NCBI RefSeq assembly: GCF_000314855.2
Contig: NZ_KB233222.1
Coordinates: 958,322-1,022,321 of the forward strand
Reading direction: 5' to 3'
DNA: 64,000 nucleotides
Source of the DNA: Providencia burhodogranariea DSM 19968
GTDB taxonomy: Bacteria > Pseudomonadota > Gammaproteobacteria > Enterobacterales > Enterobacteriaceae
The notes below the pieces were generated by a model. That model was given only the letters and a program-made list of their open reading frames with translations, searched no databases and was not told the origin of the DNA. Made by a program: the position numbers and the translations under genes. Each line of letters starts with the position of its first letter. The first letter of the stretch is position 1. This document shows, in pieces, positions 39,635-48,300 of this stretch.

Positions 39635-40009
39635 TTATTTAGATTTGTTTAAAAGCAACTCAGTTTGGATTTTACAGGCCGAGATGGAATCATTTAAAGA
39701 TTGCGTAAATTCATCTTGGTTTTTAAATTTGTCTTTATTATCACGGATCGTTTTGATTGCAATATCTAAGTTCTTTTGCAAATCGCCTTCGCTTGTCTCT
39801 AGCTTGGCAAGATCAACATTTTTATTCTTCAATTGGCTAAGCACGCCAGTAGTTAATTCATTGCTCGTCTTATTTGAACCATAAGCATCACTAAGTGCTT
39901 GTCCTGTGATATCACAATACTCAATCGCAGTTTTGCTGATGTTTAAAGGCTCATTAGCTCCCATGGCAATGACAGGTGCGAAGCAGATAGCGAGTAAAAA
40001 ACGTTTCAT
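39635..40009 (-). CDS. Hypothetical secreted protein
   Basis: A 124-residue protein with a signal peptide (MKRFLLAICFAPVIAMGA, cleavage near AMG-AN). The mature part is helical and charged, with two cysteines (EYCDITGQ and SACKIQT) that may pair. I recognise no family. AGAGGTACTGCT precedes the ATG, giving an acceptable ribosome-binding site. It converges with the gene at 39134, and no terminator is evident on its strand. Confidence 0.65.
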   Translation of the reverse strand: MKRFLLAICFAPVIAMGANEPLNISKTAIEYCDITGQALSDAYGSNKTSNELTTGVLSQLKNKNVDLAKLETSEGDLQKNLDIAIKTIRDNKDKFKNQDEFTQSLNDSISACKIQTELLLNKSK

Positions 40010-40128
40010 AGCAGTACCTCTAGTTTGAAACTAAATGAGTTTTAAATTTATAGCTTAATGAAGTGTGACTATAGCAGAATAGACCGAAAAGAGGGGGTAA
40101 TTGAGCATTTTTCGCATTTTGAAACAAA

Positions 40129-40152
40129 AAAGAGCCAGCAAAAACACTGGCC
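40129..40152 (-). terminator. Minus-strand terminator without an obvious gene
   Basis: On the minus strand GCCAG-N8-CTGGC is followed by TCTTTTTTG. The nearest minus-strand gene ends 500 bases upstream. Confidence 0.6.
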
Positions 40153-40598
40153 GCCATAATTAGCAAAAGCAATGTAAATGAAAATTACGTTATATAATCT
40201 ATCATATAACGGTAAAAAATAAAGCAGTTTCCACCTTAAAAATGATTAGTTTGCTACAAAGATGATCTTGATCAGCAATGGTAAAGAGAAGACGATTGAT
40301 TTGTCATGATGAATGGCAGAAAGTCAGGGGATGTTGATTATTTGACGGTCAATATTTATTCGAATCAAAAGCCCTTACATAAGGTAAAAGAACTAGGGTG
40401 ACTGGTTCACCAGCGAGTGGGTTAGTTAAACGTCGCTCAATGCAGCGAGAAATCATGATTTTTCGAATCTGAAGAGCATGTTACATTTGAAGTTTGTATT
40501 TGCTGTGAAATTTTTTAATTAGTTAAAACATCACATCATTATATTGCGGAAATCTAAATCAATTGGTCAGTGAAAATAGGCAGAAAAGACTCAACGAG

Positions 40599-40630
40599 CA
40601 GTCTTTAATTTAAGTTTAAATTAAAGACTG
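40599..40630. repeat. Perfect 15-base inverted repeat
   Basis: CAGTCTTTAATTTAA and its complement are separated by two bases. It lies 25 bases after the stop of the gene at 40655. No T-run follows on the minus strand, so a terminator role is doubtful. Confidence 0.55.
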
Positions 40631-40654
40631 GCTTAAAGCTTTTAGTTTGAATGG

Positions 40655-40891
40655 TTACTTTGACCAATGCCCATGTTGTAGGACATCTTCGACCAACTCA
40701 TGAAGAACAACATGTGCCTCTTGGTCATTATGAAAACCAGAGGTTTCAAATGTGGTAGCACCACTGTCATGTATAATATGTAAGCTACTGCCGGGGTATA
40801 CTTCTAGCACTCGAGCTCTCAATTCAGCAACAAAAGCATCATAAAGTTTTTCGGATACGGCATCATCAGAGATTTTAATCGTGATTTTCAT
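40655..40891 (-). CDS. Small DinI-like protein
   Basis: A 78-residue protein. The order of a short first strand (MKITIKISDD), a helix AFVAELRARVLEVYPG, a strand SLHIIHDSG, and a final acidic helix VLHELVEDVLQHGHW resembles the DinI/MsgA family that modulates RecA. The match is weak: the usual terminal acidic helix is present but few residues are strictly shared. I found no LexA site (CTG-N10-CAG) upstream. A DNA-damage role is therefore only possible. Confidence 0.5.
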   Translation of the reverse strand: MKITIKISDDAVSEKLYDAFVAELRARVLEVYPGSSLHIIHDSGATTFETSGFHNDQEAHVVLHELVEDVLQHGHWSK

Positions 40892-41527
40892 TTTTGAACC
40901 TTTAGTAGGATTATGATTTAATGCTAAAGTTTATTGTGATGTATTAACAGAATCAATGGTCATTTTAAGATTATTTTTTGTGATTGAGATAAATGAGCTG
41001 ATTTGTACGTTTAATAGGCATTTAAATAAATGCGATTTTTGATTGGCAATTAAAATTTCACTATTTAGAATGTTAAAAATAGCTCTTTAACTCACTAATT
41101 AAATTAGTGTGAGTTCTATATTTTAATATGAAAAAATGGATACTTATTGATATTTAGAATGTGAGTGGTTAATTGTTGTATATATATGTAAGGAGAAAGT
41201 GTAATTATGATTTTAATGGGTTCAATTAAATGGTCTTATTTATAGTATAATTTTTGTGATTACAATACCCCTTTTCTATCATATAGTTAGTTGTCATTTT
41301 TTTGTTTTCTTTATGTCCTGAATGTATTTAAATTATTAATTGATAAAAGACGAATCAAGGTGATGATAAAAAATATAATTTATCTGGCTCTTTTTTTATT
41401 ATTTAATTACACTCTTTAAAGTGAGTTTTTATAATCATTATTAAGGTTTGTTAAATGAAAAGGTATAGAAGGCTTCATTGGTTAAACAATGAATTCTATT
41501 TGTATGTTATAAAATAAGGAGGGAAAG
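40892..41527. other. Long leader of the alanine/glycine symporter gene
   Basis: About 635 AT-rich bases. Two tiny frames precede the symporter: 41363-41419 (18 residues, hydrophobic) and 41455-41517 (20 residues, basic, MKRYRRLHWLNNEFYLYVIK). The second ends in TAAGGAGG, so its stop overlaps the symporter's ribosome-binding site. A weak hairpin with TTTTT lies at 41410-41430. Confidence 0.4.
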
Positions 41528-42985
41528 TTGATAGAAATTATAAATTATCTAAACAATATTGTTTGGGGATCTATCCTCATTTATTTATTACTTGGTGCTG
41601 GAATTTATTTTACAATTCGTTCAGGTTTCATTCAATTACGTCACTTTAACCATATGTTTGGTGTTTTAAAGAATAGTAAACAAACCGATAAAGCCGGGAT
41701 ATCTTCTTTTCAAGCATTATGTACCAGTCTTGCTGCAAGAGTTGGTACTGGAAATCTGACTGGTGTAGCAATAGCATTAACAGCGGGAGGTCCTGGTGCT
41801 ATTTTCTGGATGTGGGTCGTTGCCATGCTTGGAATGGCTACCTCGTTTATTGAGTCTACACTCGCTCAACTTTATAAAACTAAAGATGATCAAGGGAATT
41901 ATCGAGGAGGGCCTGCTTATTATATGCAGAAAGGATTAAATTTTCGATGGATGGGAGTACTATTTTCCATCTTTTTAATTATTGCATTCGGGCTAGTGTT
42001 TAATGCAGTTCAAGCAAATTCTATTGCGCAAGCAACTGCTATAGCATTTGATTTTAATCCTCTCTATGTCGGCATAGGGCTTGTTATTATGAGCGGAATT
42101 GTTATTTTTGGCGGATTAAAATCAATTGCTAAGGTTGCTGAGTTCGTTGTTCCTATTATGGCATTAGCTTATTTAATATTAGCATTTTGGGTAGTAGGGC
42201 ATCATATTGAGCGATTACCAGAAGTATTTACGTTAATTATTCGTAATGCATTTGGGTTACAAGAAGCTGCTGGTGGAGCCATTGGTTATGGTATAGGCCA
42301 AGCAATGACTCAAGGGGTTCAGAGAGGGTTATTTTCTAACGAAGCTGGAATGGGTTCTGCACCTAATGCGGCGGCATCGGCAGCACCATATCCTCCCCAT
42401 CCAGCCTCTCAGGGATATATTCAAATGCTGGGTGTCTTTATGGACACGATGGTTATTTGTAGTGCGACGGCGATTATTATTCTTTGTTCTGGTGTACTTG
42501 ATAATCCTATTGAGAATATAAATGGCATTGAATTAACGCAGTTGGCATTATCGTCTGCTGTCGGAAGTTGGGGCTCGACATTTATTGCGATAGCTATCTT
42601 CTTTTTTGCTTTTACTTCGATTATTGCCAATTATGCATACGCAGAAAGTAATTTGATTTTTTTAGAGAGTAATCATACTTCTAAATTATTTTTATTACGC
42701 GTAGCTGCGCTTGGTATGGTGATGTTTGGTTCATTGGCCGAAATGCCATTAATTTGGAAGCTGGCTGACTTATCTATGGGGTTAATGGCAATCACTAATT
42801 TAATTGCTATTTTGCTATTATCAGGTATTGCCTTTAAATTAACCAAAGATTACAACATGCAAAGAAAAGCGGGGAAACTCCCAACTTTTGATATTAACCA
42901 ACATCCTGAACTTAAGATACAAGTTGAAGAAGGAATTTGGGAAGAAAAACATGTTAAACAATGGGTGAATAAGAACGCAATTTAA
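41528..42985 (+). CDS. Alanine/glycine:cation symporter (AGCS family)
   Basis: A 485-residue sodium- or proton-coupled amino acid symporter of the AlsT/YaaJ/DagA type, with about ten to eleven membrane helices. The signature ALCTSLAARVGTGNLTGVAIA is clear, and GLFSNEAGMGSAPNAAASA is the second hallmark. The GGPGAIFWMW and GGPAYYMQKGL blocks are also family-typical. The start is TTG at 41528 with AAGGAGG seven bases upstream, which is decisive because no ATG lies nearby. A terminator follows. Alanine or glycine is the usual substrate; D-alanine is possible. Confidence 0.92.
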   Translation: MIEIINYLNNIVWGSILIYLLLGAGIYFTIRSGFIQLRHFNHMFGVLKNSKQTDKAGISSFQALCTSLAARVGTGNLTGVAIALTAGGPGAIFWMWVVAMLGMATSFIESTLAQLYKTKDDQGNYRGGPAYYMQKGLNFRWMGVLFSIFLIIAFGLVFNAVQANSIAQATAIAFDFNPLYVGIGLVIMSGIVIFGGLKSIAKVAEFVVPIMALAYLILAFWVVGHHIERLPEVFTLIIRNAFGLQEAAGGAIGYGIGQAMTQGVQRGLFSNEAGMGSAPNAAASAAPYPPHPASQGYIQMLGVFMDTMVICSATAIIILCSGVLDNPIENINGIELTQLALSSAVGSWGSTFIAIAIFFFAFTSIIANYAYAESNLIFLESNHTSKLFLLRVAALGMVMFGSLAEMPLIWKLADLSMGLMAITNLIAILLLSGIAFKLTKDYNMQRKAGKLPTFDINQHPELKIQVEEGIWEEKHVKQWVNKNAI

Positions 42986-42995
42986 TAAACTAAAT

Positions 42996-43036
42996 AATTA
43001 AGGTCTATACATTAAGTCTTGGCCTTAATTGTTTTA
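42996..43036 (+). terminator. Terminator after the symporter gene
   Basis: AATTAAGG pairs with CCTTAATT across a 19-base loop, followed by GTTTTAC. The long loop lowers certainty. Confidence 0.55.
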
Positions 43037-43177
43037 CCGAGATTTTTATTCTGAATATAATTGTGCGTCATAAATAATCATTTCCATAAACTTGATTAAT
43101 AATACTTGATTTCTAATTGTTTGAGCTTTAAGGTTTTTATTTATAAAATAAAAGCGATTTTTAAAGTTGAGTATATA

Positions 43178-44104
43178 ATGAAATTAGGGCAACAAGCAGC
43201 AACACTCTATGGCATTATTTCGATTTTACTATGGAGTACCATGGTAGGGTTAATTCGTAGTGTCAGTGAAAGCTTTGGGGCAGTAGGTGGTGCTGCTTTA
43301 ATTTATACTATTGGTACTGTTATTTTACTTATCGTTATGGGGCCACCTAAAATTCGAAATTACTCAAGGCGCTATTTAATTTGGGGAACATTGTTGTTTG
43401 TCAGCTATGAAATGTGTTTTGTATTAGCACTTGGTTTGGCGAGTAGTCGTCAACAAGCTATTGAGCTGGGTATGGTTAACTATCTATGGCCAAGTTTTAC
43501 TATTGCTTTAGCGGTTTTTTTTAATCGTCAACGGTTTACCGTTTTCCTTGGGATTGGACTTTCTTTAGCTTTTGCCGGGTTAATATGGGTTATTTCGGGT
43601 GACAAACCTATTTCAATAAATGCCATTATCGAAAATATAAAAAGTAACCCATTGAGTTATTTCCTTGCATTTATTGGTGCGATTTTTTGGTCATTCTACA
43701 GTAATGTGACTAAACGTATTTCTGGTGGGCACAATGGCATGGTATTGTTTTTTACTATGACTTGTATCGGGCTTTGGGTGCTATTTTTGTTTGAGCCTTC
43801 GACTCAATTTAATATTTCATTTAACAGCATTATATTATTACTTTTAGCTTCGATCGCGACTGGGGGAGCAAATGCACTTTGGACCTTGGCAGTGATCCGA
43901 GGCAATGTGGCGTTTTTAGGGACGTTATCGTATTTCACACCCATCCTATCAACGGCGTTTTCATCAGCTTTATTAGCGACTGCCCTTACCATAAGTTTTT
44001 GGCAAGGAGTCGTGATGGTGACACTCGGGTCAATTATTTGTTTTCTTGCAACACGAAATACTTTAACGCCAAAAATAGTTGTCAACAATGGCCAAAAGCA
44101 TTAA
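43178..44104 (+). CDS. yddG: Aromatic amino acid exporter YddG-like (DMT family)
   Basis: A 308-residue inner-membrane exporter with ten helices. It follows E. coli YddG closely: ILLWSTMVGLIRSVSESFG, the QAIELGMVNYLWPS motif, NPLSYFLAFIGAIFWSFY and the final YFTPILSTAFSSALL. YddG exports phenylalanine, tyrosine and other aromatic compounds. The start at 43178 (MKLGQQAATLYGIIS) is chosen over the ATG at 43106 because the family begins here and TTGAG lies upstream. Expression partners are not evident. Confidence 0.85.
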   Translation: MKLGQQAATLYGIISILLWSTMVGLIRSVSESFGAVGGAALIYTIGTVILLIVMGPPKIRNYSRRYLIWGTLLFVSYEMCFVLALGLASSRQQAIELGMVNYLWPSFTIALAVFFNRQRFTVFLGIGLSLAFAGLIWVISGDKPISINAIIENIKSNPLSYFLAFIGAIFWSFYSNVTKRISGGHNGMVLFFTMTCIGLWVLFLFEPSTQFNISFNSIILLLLASIATGGANALWTLAVIRGNVAFLGTLSYFTPILSTAFSSALLATALTISFWQGVVMVTLGSIICFLATRNTLTPKIVVNNGQKH

Positions 44105-44189
44105 ATAACAATCCATTTAAGTAATGATTGACGGTATTTTCAAACGTTTACCTGTAACTTATATATGGCGCGAATGATGTTGCAGTATA

Positions 44190-44217
44190 AAAATATGGCA
44201 GTGGATATCACCGCCAT
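44190..44217 (-). terminator. Terminator after the HAD phosphatase gene
   Basis: On the minus strand ATGGCGGTG-ATATC-CACTGCCAT forms a nine-base stem with one mismatch and is followed by ATTTTTAT. Confidence 0.75.
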
Positions 44218-44222
44218 AGTCA

Positions 44223-45038
44223 TTACGGCTGGTTAATGAATTTATCTAGTGCTACGGCAACACCATCTTCATTATTGGTTTTTGTAACAAATTTAGCGAT
44301 ATTAAGCACATTATCAATAGCATTCCCCATAGCGACTGGGAATTTAGCGTATTGAAGCATTTTGACGTCGTTATTTTGGTCGCCAATGCTCATTACTTTA
44401 TCTGGAGTGATGCCAAGTTTTTCACAGATAAGTTGTAATGCGGCACCTTTACTGGCTGTTTTATTTGATATCTCAAGAAAATAAGGACTGGTTTGTGTCA
44501 TTGAATAACGTTCGAATGCATCTTCTGGTATATAGCTAATCCCAAGAGTGAGCTTTTCGGGGTGATCAATCATCATAAACTTGGTGAATTTCAAGCTTGA
44601 ATCCATCTCATTGGCTGGGCAATATACGAGAGGGGTGTTGGTCAAATAAGCATCATGAACAGTATATTGGCTGATATGACGATTTGCAGTAAACATCGTG
44701 TTTTGCGCAAGTGCATGCATATGCACTCCAACTTCATTAGACAACGATTCAAAATATTGGTAATCAGTGAAATCGAGTAAATTCTCAATGAGATGAGCGC
44801 CATCATTAGCTTGATGGATCACGCTGCCATTGTTACTAATACAATAATCACTGGCGTTATCAAGGCCGAGTTCTTTTAGGTAGGGAGCAATTCCAGAAAA
44901 AGGTCGCCCTGAAGCGAGAACGATATAGACACCCTTATTTTTTGCTTGAATAACGGCTTCTTTAACTGCAGGAGTAATTTGGTGCTGAGAGTTAAGCAAG
45001 GTACCATCTAAATCAATTGCGACCAGTTTGATAGACAT
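44223..45038 (-). CDS. yidA: HAD sugar phosphatase of the Cof type (YidA-like)
   Basis: A 271-residue cytoplasmic phosphatase (E. coli YidA 270) acting on small phosphosugars. The four HAD motifs are present: DLDGTLLNS with the nucleophile, LASGRPFSG, the lysine in NKTASKGAALQ and GDQNNDVKML. The cap domain with TPLVYCPANEMD matches YidA. The start at 45038 is preferred because GGAGG lies five bases upstream; a TTG one codon earlier would be too close. It stands alone. Confidence 0.88.
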   Translation of the reverse strand: MSIKLVAIDLDGTLLNSQHQITPAVKEAVIQAKNKGVYIVLASGRPFSGIAPYLKELGLDNASDYCISNNGSVIHQANDGAHLIENLLDFTDYQYFESLSNEVGVHMHALAQNTMFTANRHISQYTVHDAYLTNTPLVYCPANEMDSSLKFTKFMMIDHPEKLTLGISYIPEDAFERYSMTQTSPYFLEISNKTASKGAALQLICEKLGITPDKVMSIGDQNNDVKMLQYAKFPVAMGNAIDNVLNIAKFVTKTNNEDGVAVALDKFINQP

Positions 45039-45409
45039 CAACGCCTCCGGTTAATGGTGTTTTTATTGATTTACCTTACTCTATTTATAAAAAATGTAAA
45101 TTGGCGAAAAAAAGATGGCTAAAAAAAAAGTGTAAGCTGATGTTTTTGTATGATTATCTAAGAGGGAAGAGAAGGGGATTTTCGATACATATCTAAAATG
45201 AAATAAGTTGTATGAATGGCATCAACGAAGCATTTTAACCAACATATAGACAGCAGAACTATTCGTATGCAGATCTCAATAATATGCAGATAACACAAGC
45301 TTACAACTTTAAAATATCGAAACTCTATAAATAAAACTGCCGAAGTGACAATGGCTTATTGCATTGATTAGTGAGTGAAGTTAAATCAATCAATGCGATT
45401 AAAACATCT
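45039..45409. other. Intergenic region upstream of yidA
   Basis: About 370 bases with the yidA promoter and the 3' end of the AraC gene. GTGAGTGAAG (from 45371) repeats inverted across the end of that gene, a possible 3' hairpin without T-run. No gene. Confidence 0.4.
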
Positions 45410-45793
45410 TCACTCACCGCGATAAGTTAAATGTAGCGGTTCTTTCACATCCAAATCAATTTCTTCATTTTGCCTAAAATCAAACGGAGTGATGCCGTAT
45501 TCCTTACGGAACATGTAGGTAAAATGCGACTGCGAGCCAAATCCAAAATCTAACGCGATATCGAAAATAGACTGATTGCTATTTCTTAATAGGTTCACTG
45601 CGCCTGCCAGTCTACGCTGGCGAATATACTTACCCAGCGAAATTCCTGTCACTTCTTTAAAGATTTTCTGCATATGCCAGAGTGAGTATCCAGAATAGGC
45701 GGCAAGCTCTTCCAAATGGATAACCCGGCCTAAATGTTCATCAATCCATTTGCTCAGAGCATAGACAAGTGCTAAGTGGTTATCTTGTGGCAT
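45410..45793 (-). CDS. AraC-family activator of the MarA/SoxS/AarP type
   Basis: A 127-residue protein consisting only of the AraC DNA-binding domain, as in MarA, SoxS and P. stuartii AarP. The first helix-turn-helix is LEELAAYSGYSLWHMQKIFK and the second IFDIALDFGFGSQSHFTYMF. Members of this group raise expression of efflux pumps and lower porins; AarP activates the chromosomal aminoglycoside acetyltransferase of P. stuartii. Whether this is AarP or a paralogue needs alignment. The ribosome-binding site (TTGAG) touches the ATG. In P. stuartii the PhoQ homologue AarG influences aarP. Confidence 0.85.
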   Translation of the reverse strand: MPQDNHLALVYALSKWIDEHLGRVIHLEELAAYSGYSLWHMQKIFKEVTGISLGKYIRQRRLAGAVNLLRNSNQSIFDIALDFGFGSQSHFTYMFRKEYGITPFDFRQNEEIDLDVKEPLHLTYRGE

Positions 45794-46493
45794 CTCAATT
45801 AATTACTGAGGTCAATTGACCTTTTTAGGTTGAATTTCGTTCAAAATACAAGGGTTTTATTTAGTTGAGAACATTATTGACCTTAAGTACACATTATTTG
45901 GCGCTATTTAGCACTATTTCTCAACAGTCTAAAAAAGATCTAGGTACAGTAAACCATCTTGTATTTGAACCCATAGGGCTGCTTTATCACGAAAGTCTGC
46001 ATGGTACAGATATTTTGCGCAGACTTTAAGCAAGCAGTTTCATTTATTTTGGCAAGTATTTAATTAAGTGCCGAAAAAATAAGCGTTAAGGAATAATTAA
46101 CCTTAATAAAGTGAGATGAAGTATACACAAATTCGTTTGATCATGACAAAGGCTGCTTGTGCGGTATTGCGAGCAAATAGTTGAAAAAAAAGTCAATCAA
46201 ACAGCATTTTAGTGTTTAGCATAAAAAATGAGCATAAATATGTCATGAACTGCTAATTTTCTTCACATTCTGCCTTTAGCTCTAGGTTATTATCCTATTT
46301 TTAGAAAACTGGACATCAGCAGACAATATGGCGTTTCTTAACCTAAAGATCCAGTATTATTATTGTAATTGATTGAAAAATAATAGCTATACCCGTCTCT
46401 TATCAAGCTTTTATTGTATTAAAGGTGGGTTGGGTGTTGACATAGATAGCGAATTGGTTTGGCTATATAACGCGATAGCTTTGAGGAGGAATA
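45794..46493. other. Intergenic region between the AraC gene and mgrB
   Basis: About 700 bases containing both divergent promoters. TTGACA at 46437-46442 is a good -35 for mgrB, but a well-spaced -10 is not clear (TATATA lies 21 bases on). I found no clear PhoP box or marbox. No other gene seen. Confidence 0.4.
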
Positions 46494-46640
46494 TTGTTAA
46501 TACGAAAATTAGTCATCGGGATCTGTATCGTGATGAGCTGTCTATTTTTGTATCTTTTAGCAATGGATAACCTTTGCGATCAAGGTAGTGATAATTTTAT
46601 TTTTGGAATCTGCCGCGTAACTGGCTTGTTACCATTTTGA
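46494..46640 (+). CDS. mgrB: PhoQ inhibitor MgrB
   Basis: A 48-residue single-pass membrane protein that would feed back on PhoQ in the inner membrane. It begins MLIRKLVIGICIVMSCLFLY and continues LLAMDNLCDQGSDNFIFGIC then RVTGLLPF. The periplasmic part matches MgrB: CDQ, an aromatic stretch, GIC and a proline plus aromatic end (PF for PW). Two cysteines that should form a disulfide are 11 residues apart instead of 10 in E. coli. The start is TTG with GAGGAGG four bases upstream. A longer frame (46373-46570) overlaps it in another phase and is a shadow. The assignment rests on pattern, not on alignment. Confidence 0.85.
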   Translation: MLIRKLVIGICIVMSCLFLYLLAMDNLCDQGSDNFIFGICRVTGLLPF

Positions 46641-46833
46641 ATTTACCTTTTAATACGCCATACTGTGCCCGACCATTTTTTATCACAAATTATCAATTGA
46701 TAATAAGATGATCTATGTGGGAAGTGAAATACGTGTTTAAGTAGTGTTAATTATAAAATTCAAATAAACTTGTATGCTTATCTCAATATTGAAAGATAAC
46801 AAGCAAGTAGCATAGGATGATAAGGGTAAAGTT

Positions 46834-48216
46834 ATGGCGCAAGAGCAGCAGACGCTAAAGCGTGGGTTGAAGAATAGACATATCCAGTTGATTGCTTTGG
46901 GAGGCGCTGTTGGAACAGGGCTTTTTCTTGGGATAGCGACAACGATTAAGATGGCTGGTCCGTCTGTATTGTTAGGGTATGCGTTATGTGGTTTTATTGC
47001 CTTTTTGATCATGCGTCAGCTAGGTGAAATGATAGTTCAAGAGCCTGTCGCAGGTTCATTTAGCCACTTTGCATTTAAATATTGGGGCGGTTTTGCAGGG
47101 TTCCTTTCTGGTTGGAACTATTGGTTCATGTTTATTCTTGTAGGCATGACGGAGCTGACTGCTGCCGGCAAATATATGCAAGAGTGGTGGCCAGATTTAC
47201 CTATTTGGGTTTCTGCTGTTGTCTTTTTTATCGCGGTGAATGCGATTAATTTAATTAACGTACGGTCTTACGGTGAAACGGAATTCTGGTTTGCCTTGAT
47301 AAAAGTTATCGCAATTGTCGCAATGATCCTATTTGGTTGCTATTTACTGTTTAGCGGACGAGGTGGCCCACAAGCTGGAATTTCTAACTTATGGGAACAC
47401 GGTGGTTTCTTCGCTAATGATTTTATTGGGTTGTTAATGGCTCTGGCTATCATAATGTTTTCATTTGGTGGCTTAGAATTAGTGGGAATTACAGCAGCTG
47501 AAGCTGAAAATCCTGAAAAGAGCATCCCTAAAGCGATCAACCAAGTAGTCTACCGTATTCTGATTTTCTATATCGGTTCTATTACTATTTTATTATTACT
47601 GTATCCATGGGTTGATCTCGATAATGATGCGAGTCCGTTTTTCATTATTTTCCATAATCTAGGTGATGTACTTGTTGCGAACGCGTTGAATGTCGTGATG
47701 TTGATCGCTGCTTTATCTGTTTATAATAGTGGGGCTTATTGTACGAGTCGTATGCTATTTGGTTTAGCGCAGCAAAATAACGCGCCGCAATTTTTGGCTA
47801 AAGTGAATAAAGGTGGTGTTCCTGTGATGGCATTAATCGTCTCAGGTATCGTGACCTCAATAGGAATTGTAGTTAACTTCGTTATGGAAGGGCAGGCATT
47901 TGTCTTTTTAATGTCTTTGGTTGTGACAACACTTGTGATCAACTGGATTATGATTTGTATCTCTAATTTAAAATTCAGAGCGCAGATGGATAAAGACGGC
48001 ATTGAAACCAAATTTAAGAGCATTTGGTATCCATTTGGTAACTATCTTTGTTTGGCCTTCCTGATCCTTATTCTTGTTATCATTTTAATGATGGATGGGT
48101 TAAGGGTATCTGTGCTAATCATGCCATTATGGATTGGCGTATTGTGGGTTGGTTATCAATTCTCAGGCGCTAAAAAGCAAGATGCAGTCAAAAAGAAATT
48201 ACAGGCTGCTAGTTGA
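46834..48216 (+). CDS. aroP: Aromatic amino acid permease (AroP-like)
   Basis: A 460-residue inner-membrane amino acid/proton symporter of the AAT family with twelve helices (E. coli AroP 457). LKRGLKNRHIQLIALGGAVG, LGEMIVQEPVAGSFSHFAFK and FSFGGLELVGITAAEAENPE are the family blocks, and the sequence resembles AroP/PheP more than ProY or LysP. It would import phenylalanine, tyrosine and tryptophan. TAAGGGTAAAGTT precedes the ATG. A bidirectional terminator separates it from the convergent pagP. TyrR control would be expected but I saw no clear TyrR box. Confidence 0.82.
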   Translation: MAQEQQTLKRGLKNRHIQLIALGGAVGTGLFLGIATTIKMAGPSVLLGYALCGFIAFLIMRQLGEMIVQEPVAGSFSHFAFKYWGGFAGFLSGWNYWFMFILVGMTELTAAGKYMQEWWPDLPIWVSAVVFFIAVNAINLINVRSYGETEFWFALIKVIAIVAMILFGCYLLFSGRGGPQAGISNLWEHGGFFANDFIGLLMALAIIMFSFGGLELVGITAAEAENPEKSIPKAINQVVYRILIFYIGSITILLLLYPWVDLDNDASPFFIIFHNLGDVLVANALNVVMLIAALSVYNSGAYCTSRMLFGLAQQNNAPQFLAKVNKGGVPVMALIVSGIVTSIGIVVNFVMEGQAFVFLMSLVVTTLVINWIMICISNLKFRAQMDKDGIETKFKSIWYPFGNYLCLAFLILILVIILMMDGLRVSVLIMPLWIGVLWVGYQFSGAKKQDAVKKKLQAAS

Positions 48217-48236
48217 CTCAAACGGTAACGAATAAA

Positions 48237-48272
48237 AATGGCCGATTACAATCCTATGTAATCGGCCATTTT
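48237..48272. terminator. Bidirectional terminator between aroP and pagP
   Basis: AATGGCCGATTACA and TGTAATCGGCCATT form a 14-base stem around ATCCTA, with TTT on the plus strand and TTTTATT on the minus strand. Confidence 0.9.
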
Positions 48273-48300
48273 AAATTCTACTTTAAGTCATGATGAGTGA

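Larger units (their letters stand above)
40010..40654. other. Intergenic region with two hairpins
   Basis: About 645 bases. A minus-strand terminator (GCCAG/CTGGC, 40135-40152, then TTTTTT) ends some transcript coming from the right, perhaps the DinI-like gene or an unseen RNA. A very regular inverted repeat lies at 40599-40630. No gene is seen. Confidence 0.4.

Noticed and set aside
40892-40960. LexA box upstream of the DinI-like gene
   Set aside because: CTGTTAATACATCAC keeps only the left half; the right half of CTG-N10-CAG is missing.
46240-46493. PhoP box upstream of mgrB
   Set aside because: GTTT-containing segments occur but none has two hexamers spaced by five bases.
46373-46570. 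65-codon frame on the plus strand overlapping mgrB
   Set aside because: No ribosome-binding site at its TTG, no family features, and it overlaps mgrB in another phase, which has clear homology pattern and a strong site.
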